Assembly (NCBI GenBank): GCA_934247225.1
Contig: CAKQJE010000014.1
Span: forward strand, 1-64,000
Reading direction: 5' to 3'
DNA from: an uncultured Clostridia bacterium
GTDB taxonomy: Bacteria > Bacillota > Clostridia > Christensenellales > Borkfalkiaceae
Length of the DNA: 64,000 bases
Shown in pieces: positions 7,150 through 16,080 of the stretch (position 1 is the first letter of the stretch; every line of letters begins with the position of its first letter). The notes beneath the pieces are model-generated. The model ran no database searches and was not told where the DNA came from. It was given only the letters and a program-made list of their open reading frames with translations. Position numbers and translations under genes: made by a program.

Positions 7150-9500
7150 TAACCGAAAGAGTAATAAAGGCGTTGGAATTCGATAAAGTTTTAAAACTTG
7201 CGTCCGAATACTGCGTTCTTTATCAATCAAAAAACATTATGCAAAATTTCGTTCCGTGCGACAATTTTTCCGACGCGCAACTTCTTCTCGATAAAACAGA
7301 GGAAGCCTACAAACTGCTTTTCGACAACGGAGCAAGTTCTATCGAGTTTTACGACGATTTGGGCGACGAACTCGAACGAGTGAAAAAAGGCTCGACGCTT
7401 TCTATGGGCGAACTTTTAAAGGTTGCGAGACTTTTAAAAAGCGGAAGAATACTTTATACGTCCGTCGGAGACTCAAAAGCCGACGCGCCGTATATAAAAC
7501 AGGAAGTATCGGGCATTTATACCGATTTGTATCTCGAAAACGAAATCCGCGAAAAAATTCTCAGCGAAGACACGATGAGCGACAATGCGTCCGAAAGACT
7601 TTCGTCGCTCAGAAAGAGTATTAAGAGATTAAACGAACAGATAAGAGAAAAACTTCTTTCGTTTATCAGAAGCGGAAACAATAAATATTTGCAGGAAAAT
7701 ATCATAACCATGCGCGGCGACAGGTACGTTCTGCCCGTAAAAAGCGAGTACAGAGGACAAATCGGCGGGTTTATTCACGATCAGTCGTCTACGGGTTCGA
7801 CGGTTTTTATCGAACCGACCGCCGTTCTCGAACTTAACAATGCTTTGAAAACGGCCAATCTCGAAGAACAACTCGAAGTCGAAAGAATTCTTTCCGAACT
7901 TTCGCAAAAAGTCGGTATGATCGCGGCGAGGCTCGAAACGAATATCGAAATTATCACCGACGTCGACGGATTTTATGCGAGAGCGATTTACGCGTACAGA
8001 ACGAAATCTCACCGCCCGAAATTCAATCGTTTCGGGAAAACGGTTATAATAAACGGCAGGCACCCGTTGATCGACGCGAAAAAAGTCGTCCCGCTTAATC
8101 TTTCGTTTGGCGAAAAATACAATTATCTTCTGATAACGGGACCGAATACGGGCGGAAAAACGGTTACGTTAAAACTTACGGGACTTTTTGCGCTCATGAC
8201 TATGAGCGGATTTTTCGTCACCGCTTCGGAGGGTACGGAAATTTCCTATTTCGATAACGTTTTCTGCGACGTCGGCGACGAGCAGAGTATCGAACAAAAT
8301 CTTTCGACCTTCTCGTCACATATAAGAAATATTATCGAAATAACGAGCAACGTCGACGATAAATCGCTCGTTTTAATCGACGAAATCGGCGCAGGAACCG
8401 ATCCCGAGGAAGGAAGTGCGATCGCTCGCGCAGTTATAGAAAAACTTCTCGATAAAGGCAGTTTCGGAATCGTTACGACGCACTATTCGGCTTTAAAAGA
8501 ATATGCTTATACGGACGAAAGAATTCTGAACGCTTCTATGGAATTCGATCCGGAAACATTCGCGCCGCTCTACAAAATCAATCTCGGAATCCCGGGGTCG
8601 TCCAACGCGATAGAAATTTCTTCTATGCTCGGGCTTGACAAAGGAATAATCGAAAGGGCGTTTTCCCTTCTGAAAGGCGAAAAAGTATCGTTCGAAAACG
8701 TTTTGAAAGAAGCCGAAAAATCCCGCAGAGAAGCCGAAGATATTAAAGACGAGCTTGCTAAAATCAAAGAAACGGAGAGTTTGAAACTTAAAGAAATCGA
8801 AACGGAAAGGGATAAGTTAAACTCCGAAAAAGAGAAGTTTTATCAGAAAGCCAAATCCGAAAGCAGACGGATAGTGAACGAAAAACTCGAAGAAGCGGAC
8901 GAAATTATCGACGAAATCAAAGTGCTTTTCGATAAAGCCGAGCTTGACAGCGGCGATCTCATAAAAGCGAGAACGCTCAGAAACAAACTCGAAGACAAAA
9001 AGTATTCCCTTGAAGACGTCGAAGAAAAAATAGTAAATTACGCTCCCGTCGACCCGGAAAAGTTAAAGATAGGGGATAAGGTTTACCATAAACCCACCGA
9101 ATCGCTTTGCGAAGTAAGCTCCGTTTCCCCGAAGAAAAAGGAGTGCGAAGTGTTTATGGGATCGGTTCGTTTTAAAGCTAAAATATCCGATCTGTTCTTC
9201 GTTTCGCATAAAACCGCGCCGAAAACTTCGGTTGCTTTGAAGCGCGAAACGGTTAAACCGATAACGGAAATAAACGTTATCGGCGAAAACGTTATGGAAG
9301 CGTTGCCGGAAGTAGAACAATTTATCGATCAGGCAGTCTTAAACAATCTCGAAGAAGTCAAAATAATTCACGGCAAGGGGTTGAAAATCCTTTCCACCGC
9401 TATTCACGACGCGTTAAAACGAAATAAAAACGTAGAAAGTTATCGTTTCGGAAAATACGGCGAAGGCGAAAGGGGAGTTACTTTTGTCAAACTCAAATAA
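7146..9500 (+). CDS. mutS2: MutS2 ATPase with Smr domain
   Basis: MutS2, 784 aa. It has a MutS-like core and clamp, the ABC ATPase (Walker A GPNTGGKT near residue 333, Walker B/D-loop DEIGAGTDPEEGSA), a long charged coiled-coil (about 510-650) and a C-terminal Smr domain (706-784). In Bacillus MutS2 acts on collided ribosomes; in other species it suppresses recombination. The Smr domain keeps HGKG (742-745), but the usual LDLRG nuclease motif reads INVIG (709-713), losing both the Asp and Arg. Nuclease activity may therefore be absent while ATPase and binding functions remain. It is translationally coupled to the U32 gene. Confidence 0.95.
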   Translation: MITERVIKALEFDKVLKLASEYCVLYQSKNIMQNFVPCDNFSDAQLLLDKTEEAYKLLFDNGASSIEFYDDLGDELERVKKGSTLSMGELLKVARLLKSGRILYTSVGDSKADAPYIKQEVSGIYTDLYLENEIREKILSEDTMSDNASERLSSLRKSIKRLNEQIREKLLSFIRSGNNKYLQENIITMRGDRYVLPVKSEYRGQIGGFIHDQSSTGSTVFIEPTAVLELNNALKTANLEEQLEVERILSELSQKVGMIAARLETNIEIITDVDGFYARAIYAYRTKSHRPKFNRFGKTVIINGRHPLIDAKKVVPLNLSFGEKYNYLLITGPNTGGKTVTLKLTGLFALMTMSGFFVTASEGTEISYFDNVFCDVGDEQSIEQNLSTFSSHIRNIIEITSNVDDKSLVLIDEIGAGTDPEEGSAIARAVIEKLLDKGSFGIVTTHYSALKEYAYTDERILNASMEFDPETFAPLYKINLGIPGSSNAIEISSMLGLDKGIIERAFSLLKGEKVSFENVLKEAEKSRREAEDIKDELAKIKETESLKLKEIETERDKLNSEKEKFYQKAKSESRRIVNEKLEEADEIIDEIKVLFDKAELDSGDLIKARTLRNKLEDKKYSLEDVEEKIVNYAPVDPEKLKIGDKVYHKPTESLCEVSSVSPKKKECEVFMGSVRFKAKISDLFFVSHKTAPKTSVALKRETVKPITEINVIGENVMEALPEVEQFIDQAVLNNLEEVKIIHGKGLKILSTAIHDALKRNKNVESYRFGKYGEGERGVTFVKLK

Positions 9501-9529
9501 TTGCTTTTTTTATGTATTAGTGATATAAT
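9501..9529 (+). promoter_or_regulatory. Sigma-A-type promoter
   Basis: TTGCTT (9501-9506), 17-bp spacer, TATAAT (9524-9529), directly after the mutS2 stop. It should give a normal 26-nt leader with a CGGAG ribosome site for the gene at 9562. Confidence 0.75.
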
Positions 9530-9561
9530 ACGGTCTGACGAAATTTTATATCGGAGAATTT

Positions 9562-10107
9562 ATGAAAGAAATATTATACGAAGAATCGGCAAATCCCGTA
9601 AACGTCAAATTTCAGAAAGTTATATATATAATTTATACCGTTCTTGTCTGGATTTTCGGCATTTTCGATGTGCTGACGTTGTTGTTTTATCCGACCGAAT
9701 ATTGGCTCGGAATGATTATCTCGCTTGTATTCTGTACGGGTTCCGCCGTCGGATTCTGGTTCTTGCGCAGAAAAATTTATTACTGCGTCGACCTTGTTTT
9801 CGTAACGGGGCAGACGAGAATAATTAAAGTTCTGCATTATAAAGTAAGAAGAAAAGTACTTGTTTATGATTACAACGACGTAATTCAGGTCGGAAAAATA
9901 GGCAGCGAGTCGTTTGAAAAACTTTATTCTATGCCGAAACTCAAAAAGATTTACGGAACGCCTAACAGATATATTTCCGAAGGGTATTATGTTTACCTTT
10001 CGCAAGACGGCGTAAATTATCTCGTTATGCTCGAATGTAAAGAAGAATATCTTATCAACCTCGTTAATTTTACGGGAAGAAAAGTTATCGAAAAGGACTA
10101 TAAGTAA
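9562..10107 (+). CDS. Conserved-looking membrane protein of unknown function
   Basis: I do not recognise this 181-aa protein. It has two transmembrane segments (residues about 20-42 and 48-68) followed by a soluble domain of about 110 aa with mixed beta-type composition and many Tyr residues, probably cytoplasmic. GGAG precedes the ATG. It ends in TAATG, sharing one base with the start of the cysteine desulfurase, so the three genes 9562-12403 are likely one operon. That link hints at a role near sulfur transfer or tRNA thiolation, but nothing in the protein proves it. Confidence 0.6.
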   Translation: MKEILYEESANPVNVKFQKVIYIIYTVLVWIFGIFDVLTLLFYPTEYWLGMIISLVFCTGSAVGFWFLRRKIYYCVDLVFVTGQTRIIKVLHYKVRRKVLVYDYNDVIQVGKIGSESFEKLYSMPKLKKIYGTPNRYISEGYYVYLSQDGVNYLVMLECKEEYLINLVNFTGRKVIEKDYK

Positions 10108-11228
10108 TGATTTATCTCGATAATGCGGCGACGACAAAGCCCGATAAAGAAATACTCGAAAAAGCCGTTCGATACTATGACGAAAACTTTTACAATCCGT
10201 CGGCATTATATCGCGGAGGCTTGGATGTAAAAAAAGTAATTTCCGAGATAAAATCGGAAATTTTGAAAGGTTTTCCGTTTATGGAAGACGTTGTTTTTGT
10301 CTCTTGCGGAAGCGAAGCCGATAACACGGCGATCTTTTCTTTCGCAAGGCGCGGTAACGCTGTGACGACTTCGGGCGAGCATTCCGCCGTGTACGAAAGT
10401 TTTAACGAACTTAAAAAAAGAGGAGTCGAACCTCGCTATGCAAAACTTAACAAAGACGGAAGCGTAAACGTAGAAAATCTTCTTTCGCTTATTGACGAAA
10501 AAACTTCGTTTGTATCGGTTGTTCACGTTAACAACGAAACAGGCGCGATAAACGACGTAAATTATATCGCGGAAGAGGCGAAAAAGATAAATCCGTCTTT
10601 GGTTTTCCATTGCGACGGCGTTCAGGCTTACGGAAAAATTCCGTTTAAAGCTAACGGTAAGATCGATTTGTATTCTGTAAGCGCGCACAAGATAGGCGGA
10701 CTTAAAGGAGTGGGAGCGCTTGTAAAAAAGAAAAACCTCGTTATGACTCCGCTTATATTCGGGGGCGGGCAGGAAAACGGCGAAAGAAGCGGAACCGAAA
10801 ATGTTCTCGGAATCGTAGATTTCGGAATGGCGGCAAAAAAACACAACGACGAGATTTTGAAAAACTTTGAAAAAACACAGATGCTTAAAGGGATTTTTCT
10901 CGATAATCTCGATAAGCGGTTCGTTGAAGTTTTAAGCGGTGATAACGCTTCGCCGTATGTTATTTCGTTATCCGCAAAAGGTCTTCGCGGCGAAGTCATT
11001 ATGCATATGCTCGAAGAATTCGGAATTATTATAGGTACGGGATCGGCTTGCTCTTCGAGGCAGCGCCACAGCAGAGTTTTGAAGAACTGCGGCTACGGAG
11101 CAAACGTTCTGGACGGAGCTTTAAGAATAAGTTTGTCCGACGAGACAACCGAAGATGAAATGCTTTTCGCTTGCGAAAAGCTTAACGAGTGCGTAAAAAA
11201 ATTAAAAGGCGTAATGGACAGAACATAA
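10107..11228 (+). CDS. Cysteine desulfurase, NifS/IscS family
   Basis: PLP-dependent class V aminotransferase fold, 373 aa, removing sulfur from L-cysteine as a protein persulfide. It starts with the typical IYLDNAATT, has the PLP-binding Lys195 in SAHKIGG, and the persulfide Cys315 in GTGSACSSR, the NifS-type motif. It is immediately followed by thiI, so the persulfide is probably delivered to ThiI for 4-thiouridine in tRNA. It may also serve Fe-S assembly, but no IscU or SufU gene is nearby. It overlaps the preceding gene by one base. Confidence 0.92.
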   Translation: MIYLDNAATTKPDKEILEKAVRYYDENFYNPSALYRGGLDVKKVISEIKSEILKGFPFMEDVVFVSCGSEADNTAIFSFARRGNAVTTSGEHSAVYESFNELKKRGVEPRYAKLNKDGSVNVENLLSLIDEKTSFVSVVHVNNETGAINDVNYIAEEAKKINPSLVFHCDGVQAYGKIPFKANGKIDLYSVSAHKIGGLKGVGALVKKKNLVMTPLIFGGGQENGERSGTENVLGIVDFGMAAKKHNDEILKNFEKTQMLKGIFLDNLDKRFVEVLSGDNASPYVISLSAKGLRGEVIMHMLEEFGIIIGTGSACSSRQRHSRVLKNCGYGANVLDGALRISLSDETTEDEMLFACEKLNECVKKLKGVMDRT

Positions 11229-11245
11229 AATACAGGATAAAAACA

Positions 11246-12403
11246 ATGAAAAAAGTAATTATTGTAAGAGTATGCGAAATATTCCTTAAAGGAAAAAACA
11301 GATTTTACTTTGTAAATCTTCTCGAATCTAATATTAAAAAAGCTCTTTCGGGCATAAAGTTCGAAATAGTCAAACTTCAAATGAGATACCTAATCGAGGA
11401 TTTCGATGAAAGCGACTATGAGCTTATAATGTCAAAGCTTCTGAAAGTCAGCGGAATACATACGTTAAGCAGTGCGCTTTGCGTGGAAAGCGACGTCGAC
11501 GAAATAGCGAAAGCCGCCGTTTTGGTTTGCGAAAGGCAAAAAGGATCGTTTAAAGTCGAAACGAACAGAGCGGATAAAACTTTCGCTATGCATTCCGTGG
11601 AACTTTCCGCCGAGATCGGAGGGAGAATTCTCGAACGCTTCAACAAGGATCTTTGGGTAGACGTAAAAAAACCGTCTTTCGTCGTTCATGTAGATATAAG
11701 AGAAAACGGCGAAACGCTTGTTTATTCTGGCGTAATCAAAGGCGTAGGCGGTATGCCCGTCGGCTCTTCCGGCAAGGGATTTTTAATGCTTTCAGGCGGA
11801 ATAGACAGTCCTGTTGCGGGATATATGATGTGTAAAAGGGGAATGAAACTCGCGGCGGTGCATTTTCACAGTTATCCTTACACGGGCGAAGCTGCCAAGG
11901 AAAAGGTTATAACGCTCGGCAAAAAACTTTCGGAATATTCCTCCGGCATGACACTTTACGTCGTTAAATTTACTCATATTCAGGAAGAAATTCATAAAAA
12001 ATGCTCGGAGGAATTTATGATAACGATGATGCGCAGATTTATGATGCGCATAACCGAACGCCTTGCCGAAATGCACGGCGGACAGGCTATCATAACGGGC
12101 GAAAGTTTAGGGCAGGTTGCAAGTCAGACGACGGAAAGCATAACTTCGTCCAATTCCGTTGTAACGATGCCCGTGTTCCGTCCGCTTATTGCATTCGATA
12201 AAATCGAAACCATAGAGATCGCAAATAAAATAGACACTTACGAAACGTCTATTTTACCTTACGAGGATTGTTGTACGGTTTTTCTTCCCAAATTCCCTGT
12301 TATAAAGCCGAGGATGGAGAAGGTTTTAAAAGAAGAGTCCAAACTCGACGTCGACGAGCTTGTCGAAAGCGCGCTTAATGATGTTGAAGTTATCGAACTT
12401 TAA
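11246..12403 (+). CDS. thiI: tRNA 4-thiouridine synthetase (sulfurtransferase) ThiI
   Basis: ThiI, 385 aa, uses ATP and a persulfide sulfur to make 4-thiouridine at tRNA position 8, and may also supply thiazole sulfur. An N-terminal ferredoxin-like plus THUMP region (residues 1 to about 165) is followed by the adenylating PP-loop SGGIDSP near residue 185, and the family segments HFHSYPYTG and GESLGQVASQT. Like other Firmicutes ThiI, it lacks the C-terminal rhodanese domain. I use the ATG at 11246, where the ThiI-like sequence begins and which follows the desulfurase stop with a weak AGGAT; an upstream in-frame start would overlap the desulfurase. Confidence 0.93.
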   Translation: MKKVIIVRVCEIFLKGKNRFYFVNLLESNIKKALSGIKFEIVKLQMRYLIEDFDESDYELIMSKLLKVSGIHTLSSALCVESDVDEIAKAAVLVCERQKGSFKVETNRADKTFAMHSVELSAEIGGRILERFNKDLWVDVKKPSFVVHVDIRENGETLVYSGVIKGVGGMPVGSSGKGFLMLSGGIDSPVAGYMMCKRGMKLAAVHFHSYPYTGEAAKEKVITLGKKLSEYSSGMTLYVVKFTHIQEEIHKKCSEEFMITMMRRFMMRITERLAEMHGGQAIITGESLGQVASQTTESITSSNSVVTMPVFRPLIAFDKIETIEIANKIDTYETSILPYEDCCTVFLPKFPVIKPRMEKVLKEESKLDVDELVESALNDVEVIEL

Positions 12404-12451
12404 ATCGTTCGGAAACTTATTCGGAAAAATTTTCAAAAAAATTCGCCGGGA

Positions 12452-14665
12452 TTATTCTTCCCACCAGGGAGAATCGGTAATCGTTTTATTTCTCCCGTCC
12501 GTTTTTACGGTCGGGAGTTTTATTTTTTCTCCCGAAATTTCCTTCCCGTTTTTATCGAGCTTAAACGGAGCGATATAAAAGACGTATTCCGTATCGGGGA
12601 GAGCGTTTTTAAAAGTGTAATTTGCCGATTTTTCGGATTTATACAATTCGTTTCCGTCATTGTCATAAACATAAAATCCTACGTTTTCGTCTGTTGATAC
12701 GAATATTGAAATTTCGGTTTTATTACAGGTGATTTTATAATCTTTTATGATTGGATCGATTGTTTTTTCGGCAGCTTTTTCCGTAGGCTCGTTATCTCGG
12801 GCGAAATAAAAAGGGAGCGAGTTTTTATCTTCCTTTTCGGCAAGCAGAAGTTTCTGATCCGCTTCGTATTCGTCTTTCGAAAGATACTTTATTTCAACCG
12901 ACTCGGGAACCGTGAAATCTTTCGGGTGAGAATTCTCGTATAAATTCGCAAAAATATCCCTTACCATTGCCGCCGGGTAATTTCCGCCGGAAACGCTGTT
13001 ATTCATAAGTTCGCCGTTTGCGTTTCCGAGACGGACGGCAACGATATGACTTGTGGTATATGCAATGCAATATGCGTCGATATTACCTTTTTTACTGCCG
13101 TTTGTGCCTGTTTTTGCACATATTTCAAACGGAAAATTGAGTTTTTTAGCCGTACCGCTTTTAACGGATTCTTTTAAGATGTCGTTTATAAGAAATGCGG
13201 TGGAGTCCGAAAATATTTTTTCTCCCTTTTTATCGTTTTTCATATAAACGATTTTGTTTTTCGAATTGACGATTTTGTCGATAATTCCGTATTCGGCGAA
13301 ATTTCCCTCGTTTACAAACGGAGAATAGCAGGAAACGAGATTCGTTAAAGTTATTCCTCCCGAAAGGTTTCCGAGACTTACCGATAAGTCGTCGTTTGAA
13401 AATTTCACGTTCATTCTTTTAGCGTATTCTTTTATTTTTTTCATACCCAAAGAATCGGCGAGTTTAACGGCCGGAACGTTATAACTTTTCGAAAGGGCTT
13501 CTTTCGCGCTTACAAAGCCGTGAAATTTTCCGTCGGGATTTGTCGGCGAATAACCGCCGAAATTGATTTTTTCATCCTTTATTTTCGTTGCGACGGTAAT
13601 GATTTTTTCCTCGATTGCAGGCGCGTAAACAAGCCACGGTTTAGCAGTCGACGCGGGGCATCGTTTTAAGTCGCCCGATGAAGAAGCGAATGACGTTATC
13701 CGACCTTTTTTTACGTCGACTATCATTGCCGTGTAATCGCAGGAAAGAGAGTAGTCTTTCGGCGAACTTATGAAAGATAATTGCTTTTCGTTTACAGACG
13801 AATAGATTTTATACCCGTTAAGATCTTCTTCTTTTTCAAAGCCGAGTTTTTCCATCGCTTCGTTTTTTATATAACTTACAAGTTCGTTGCGCGTGTCGTA
13901 ATTTGTTTTAAAATTTACCGTAATATCTGCATTTTTCGATTTTTCGTATTCTTCGGCGGAGATTATGTTTTCGTCCGCCATAATTTTTAAAATCAGGTCC
14001 TTTCTTTTTGATGAATTGTCGAAATTATCAACCGGATTATATTTCGTCGGCGATTTTATTATCCCTGCAAGGAGAGCCGATTCTTCGAGCGTAAGGTCTC
14101 CGACGTCTTTCTGAAAATATCTTTTCGCGGCTTCGCCTATACCTTTTATTCCTTTGCCGAAATATACGGAATTAAGATATAATTCCAGAATTTCGTCTTT
14201 TGAGTACTTTTTTTCGAGAATTTTGGTAAGCTTTATTTCTTTGAATTTTCTTTCTATCGTTTTGTCTCCCGTTAAAAAGGAGTTTTTAACGAGTTGTTGA
14301 CTTATCGTCGACCCGCCTTGTTTAAGTTTTCCCGAAAAAACGTTCTTAACCGCCGCCCGAAGAATGCCGATATAATCGAGACCGTTATGCGAATAAAATC
14401 TTTTATCTTCCACGGCGACGAAAGCTTTTTTCGTTATCTCCGGAATTTTTTCGAGCCGAACATAATCGAAATCCGTTTTTTCTTCGATTTTGTTGTTTTC
14501 GGAATCGAAGATTTCGCATGCGGAAGTCTTTCTGACAAGTTTCGTTTCGTCGAATTCGGTGTTTTCGGTCACCGCAAAATACCAGACTGCCGCGCCTATG
14601 ACGCAAAAGATGAACAATGCCGCAATCGCGGATATGATTTTTAAAAGTATTTTTACTGTTTTCAC
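12452..14665 (-). CDS. Class A penicillin-binding protein (probable forespore type)
   Basis: Bifunctional peptidoglycan glycosyltransferase/transpeptidase, 737 aa. One N-terminal anchor (residues about 8-31) precedes a GT51 domain with catalytic Glu86 in EDKRFYSHNG, GGSTISQQLVKN and YLNSVYFGKG. The transpeptidase domain has Ser339-x-x-Lys342 (STAK), SYN and KTGTNG near 517. The last 90 residues look like a fibronectin-type or immunoglobulin-like module. The start codon is GTG at 14665, with no ribosome site. A forespore-sigma-like promoter 5 nt upstream (14671-14699) suggests a PbpG/PbpF-like role in germ cell wall or cortex synthesis; that is inference. Confidence 0.9.
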   Translation of the reverse strand: MKTVKILLKIISAIAALFIFCVIGAAVWYFAVTENTEFDETKLVRKTSACEIFDSENNKIEEKTDFDYVRLEKIPEITKKAFVAVEDKRFYSHNGLDYIGILRAAVKNVFSGKLKQGGSTISQQLVKNSFLTGDKTIERKFKEIKLTKILEKKYSKDEILELYLNSVYFGKGIKGIGEAAKRYFQKDVGDLTLEESALLAGIIKSPTKYNPVDNFDNSSKRKDLILKIMADENIISAEEYEKSKNADITVNFKTNYDTRNELVSYIKNEAMEKLGFEKEEDLNGYKIYSSVNEKQLSFISSPKDYSLSCDYTAMIVDVKKGRITSFASSSGDLKRCPASTAKPWLVYAPAIEEKIITVATKIKDEKINFGGYSPTNPDGKFHGFVSAKEALSKSYNVPAVKLADSLGMKKIKEYAKRMNVKFSNDDLSVSLGNLSGGITLTNLVSCYSPFVNEGNFAEYGIIDKIVNSKNKIVYMKNDKKGEKIFSDSTAFLINDILKESVKSGTAKKLNFPFEICAKTGTNGSKKGNIDAYCIAYTTSHIVAVRLGNANGELMNNSVSGGNYPAAMVRDIFANLYENSHPKDFTVPESVEIKYLSKDEYEADQKLLLAEKEDKNSLPFYFARDNEPTEKAAEKTIDPIIKDYKITCNKTEISIFVSTDENVGFYVYDNDGNELYKSEKSANYTFKNALPDTEYVFYIAPFKLDKNGKEISGEKIKLPTVKTDGRNKTITDSPWWEE

Positions 14666-14670
14666 ACTGT

Positions 14671-14699
14671 TATTATGTTTAATTACGAGTTTAAAATAC
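14671..14699 (-). promoter_or_regulatory. Sigma-G-like promoter of the class A PBP gene
   Basis: Reading the minus strand: GTATT (14699-14695), 17-bp spacer, CATAATA (14677-14671), then only ACAGT before the GTG start at 14665. CATAATA is a full match to the sigma-G -10 consensus CATWMTA. The predicted transcript begins at or within a base or two of the start codon. Confidence 0.6.
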
Positions 14700-14728
14700 T
14701 TGAAAAAAATTCGATTTTATTATATAAT
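14700..14728 (+). promoter_or_regulatory. Sigma-A-type promoter of miaB, leaderless geometry
   Basis: TTGAAA (14700-14705), 17-bp spacer, TATAAT (14723-14728). It is back to back with the PBP promoter. The ATG at 14736 lies 7 nt after the -10 box, where transcription would start. Confidence 0.75.
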
Positions 14729-14735
14729 AATGTAT

Positions 14736-16064
14736 ATGAGCAAGAATTACATTATACATACGTACGGTTGTCAGATGAACGTACACGAATCGGAAAAAAT
14801 CGCCGGGATTCTCGGCGGAATGGGTTATAGCGAATGTAAAAATCCCGAGGACGCGGACGTTATCGTTTTCAATACGTGTTGCGTCAGAGAAAACGCCGAA
14901 CAGCACGCTTTCGGGAATATCGGGATGCTCAAAAAACTCAAAGCTAAAAAGCCGCATATGATTATCGCGGTGTGCGGCTGTATGACTCAACAGGGCAATT
15001 TTTCCGAGAAACTTCTGAAATCGTACCCTTACGTCGATATGATTATCGGTACTTACAATATCGATAAATTCGGCGAACTTTTACAAAAGAAAATAGATTC
15101 GAAAAAACGTCTTGTCGAAATTCTCGATAAAAACGGAGAAATAACAGAGGGGATAAAACCGCTCAGATCGAGTTTTCCGAACGCCTGGGTCAACATAATG
15201 TACGGGTGCAACAACTTCTGTTCTTACTGCGTTGTTCCTTACGTCCGCGGAAGAGAGAGGAGCAGAAAGATAGAAAACATAATCGAAGAGATAAAAGGTC
15301 TTTTGGAAAACGGTTATAAAGAAATAACTCTTCTCGGTCAGAACGTAAATTCTTACGGCAAAGATCTGAAAAGCGGCGAAGATTTCGCATATCTTCTCGA
15401 TAAAATCGGCGAAATCGACGGTAAATTCAGATTGAGATTTATGTCTAATCACCCCAAGGATTTAACGGAAAAAGTGGTTCTTGCGATAAAAAACAATCGG
15501 CACGCGTGTAAAGCCGTTCATCTTCCCGTGCAGTCAGGGTCGAACAGAATTTTAAAGGAAATGAACAGGAGATACACAAGGGAACAGTATCTCGGCGAAA
15601 TAAAGACCATTCGCGAAATCATTCCCGATTGCGCCATAACCACGGATATTATCGTCGGGTTTCCGACCGAAACGGAAGAGGAGTTTCTCGATACGTTGAG
15701 TCTTGTGAACGAAGTCGGATTCGACGGGGCGTTTACTTTCGTGTATTCTCCGAGAGAGGGAACGAAAGCGGCGGCAATGGACGGACAGATAGACGCCGGA
15801 ACGAAAAAGGACAGAATTATGCGCCTTGTTGACGTTCAGAACGAGAGAAACAGAAAAGACTCTTTGTCTTACGTCGGTAAAACGGTCGAAATCCTGTTCG
15901 AAGATTTCGACGAAAAGAAAAAAGTATATATGGGCAGAGACGAAAGAGGAAGAATGGCGTACTGCGAATGGAATGAAAACATCGTCGGTAAATTTGCCGA
16001 CGTCGAAATTACTTCCACGGGCGGAATGTCGCTTATAGGCAAAGTTATAAAAGTTTACGAATAA
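14736..16064 (+). CDS. miaB: tRNA-2-methylthio-N6-isopentenyladenosine methylthiotransferase MiaB
   Basis: Radical SAM methylthiotransferase, 442 aa, adding a methylthio group to i6A37 of tRNA. The N-terminal UPF0004 domain carries the first cluster cysteines (Cys12 in HTYGCQMN); the radical SAM motif is Cys158, Cys162 and Cys165 in GCNNFCSYC; a TRAM domain closes the protein. The MiaB sequence begins at the ATG at 14736, while a longer in-frame reading would cross the promoter and the divergent gene. An ATG at 14730 is also possible. No ribosome site is seen. It heads the miaB-mutS-mutL-miaA cluster; miaA, 4.6 kb on, makes its substrate. Confidence 0.95.
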   Translation: MSKNYIIHTYGCQMNVHESEKIAGILGGMGYSECKNPEDADVIVFNTCCVRENAEQHAFGNIGMLKKLKAKKPHMIIAVCGCMTQQGNFSEKLLKSYPYVDMIIGTYNIDKFGELLQKKIDSKKRLVEILDKNGEITEGIKPLRSSFPNAWVNIMYGCNNFCSYCVVPYVRGRERSRKIENIIEEIKGLLENGYKEITLLGQNVNSYGKDLKSGEDFAYLLDKIGEIDGKFRLRFMSNHPKDLTEKVVLAIKNNRHACKAVHLPVQSGSNRILKEMNRRYTREQYLGEIKTIREIIPDCAITTDIIVGFPTETEEEFLDTLSLVNEVGFDGAFTFVYSPREGTKAAAMDGQIDAGTKKDRIMRLVDVQNERNRKDSLSYVGKTVEILFEDFDEKKKVYMGRDERGRMAYCEWNENIVGKFADVEITSTGGMSLIGKVIKVYE

Positions 16065-16080
16065 AACAAAAGAGGCGCGT

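Noticed and set aside
9501..9827. A plus-strand frame overlapping the start of the 9562 gene.
   Set aside because: It begins at the promoter, lacks a ribosome site and reads the following gene in the wrong frame.
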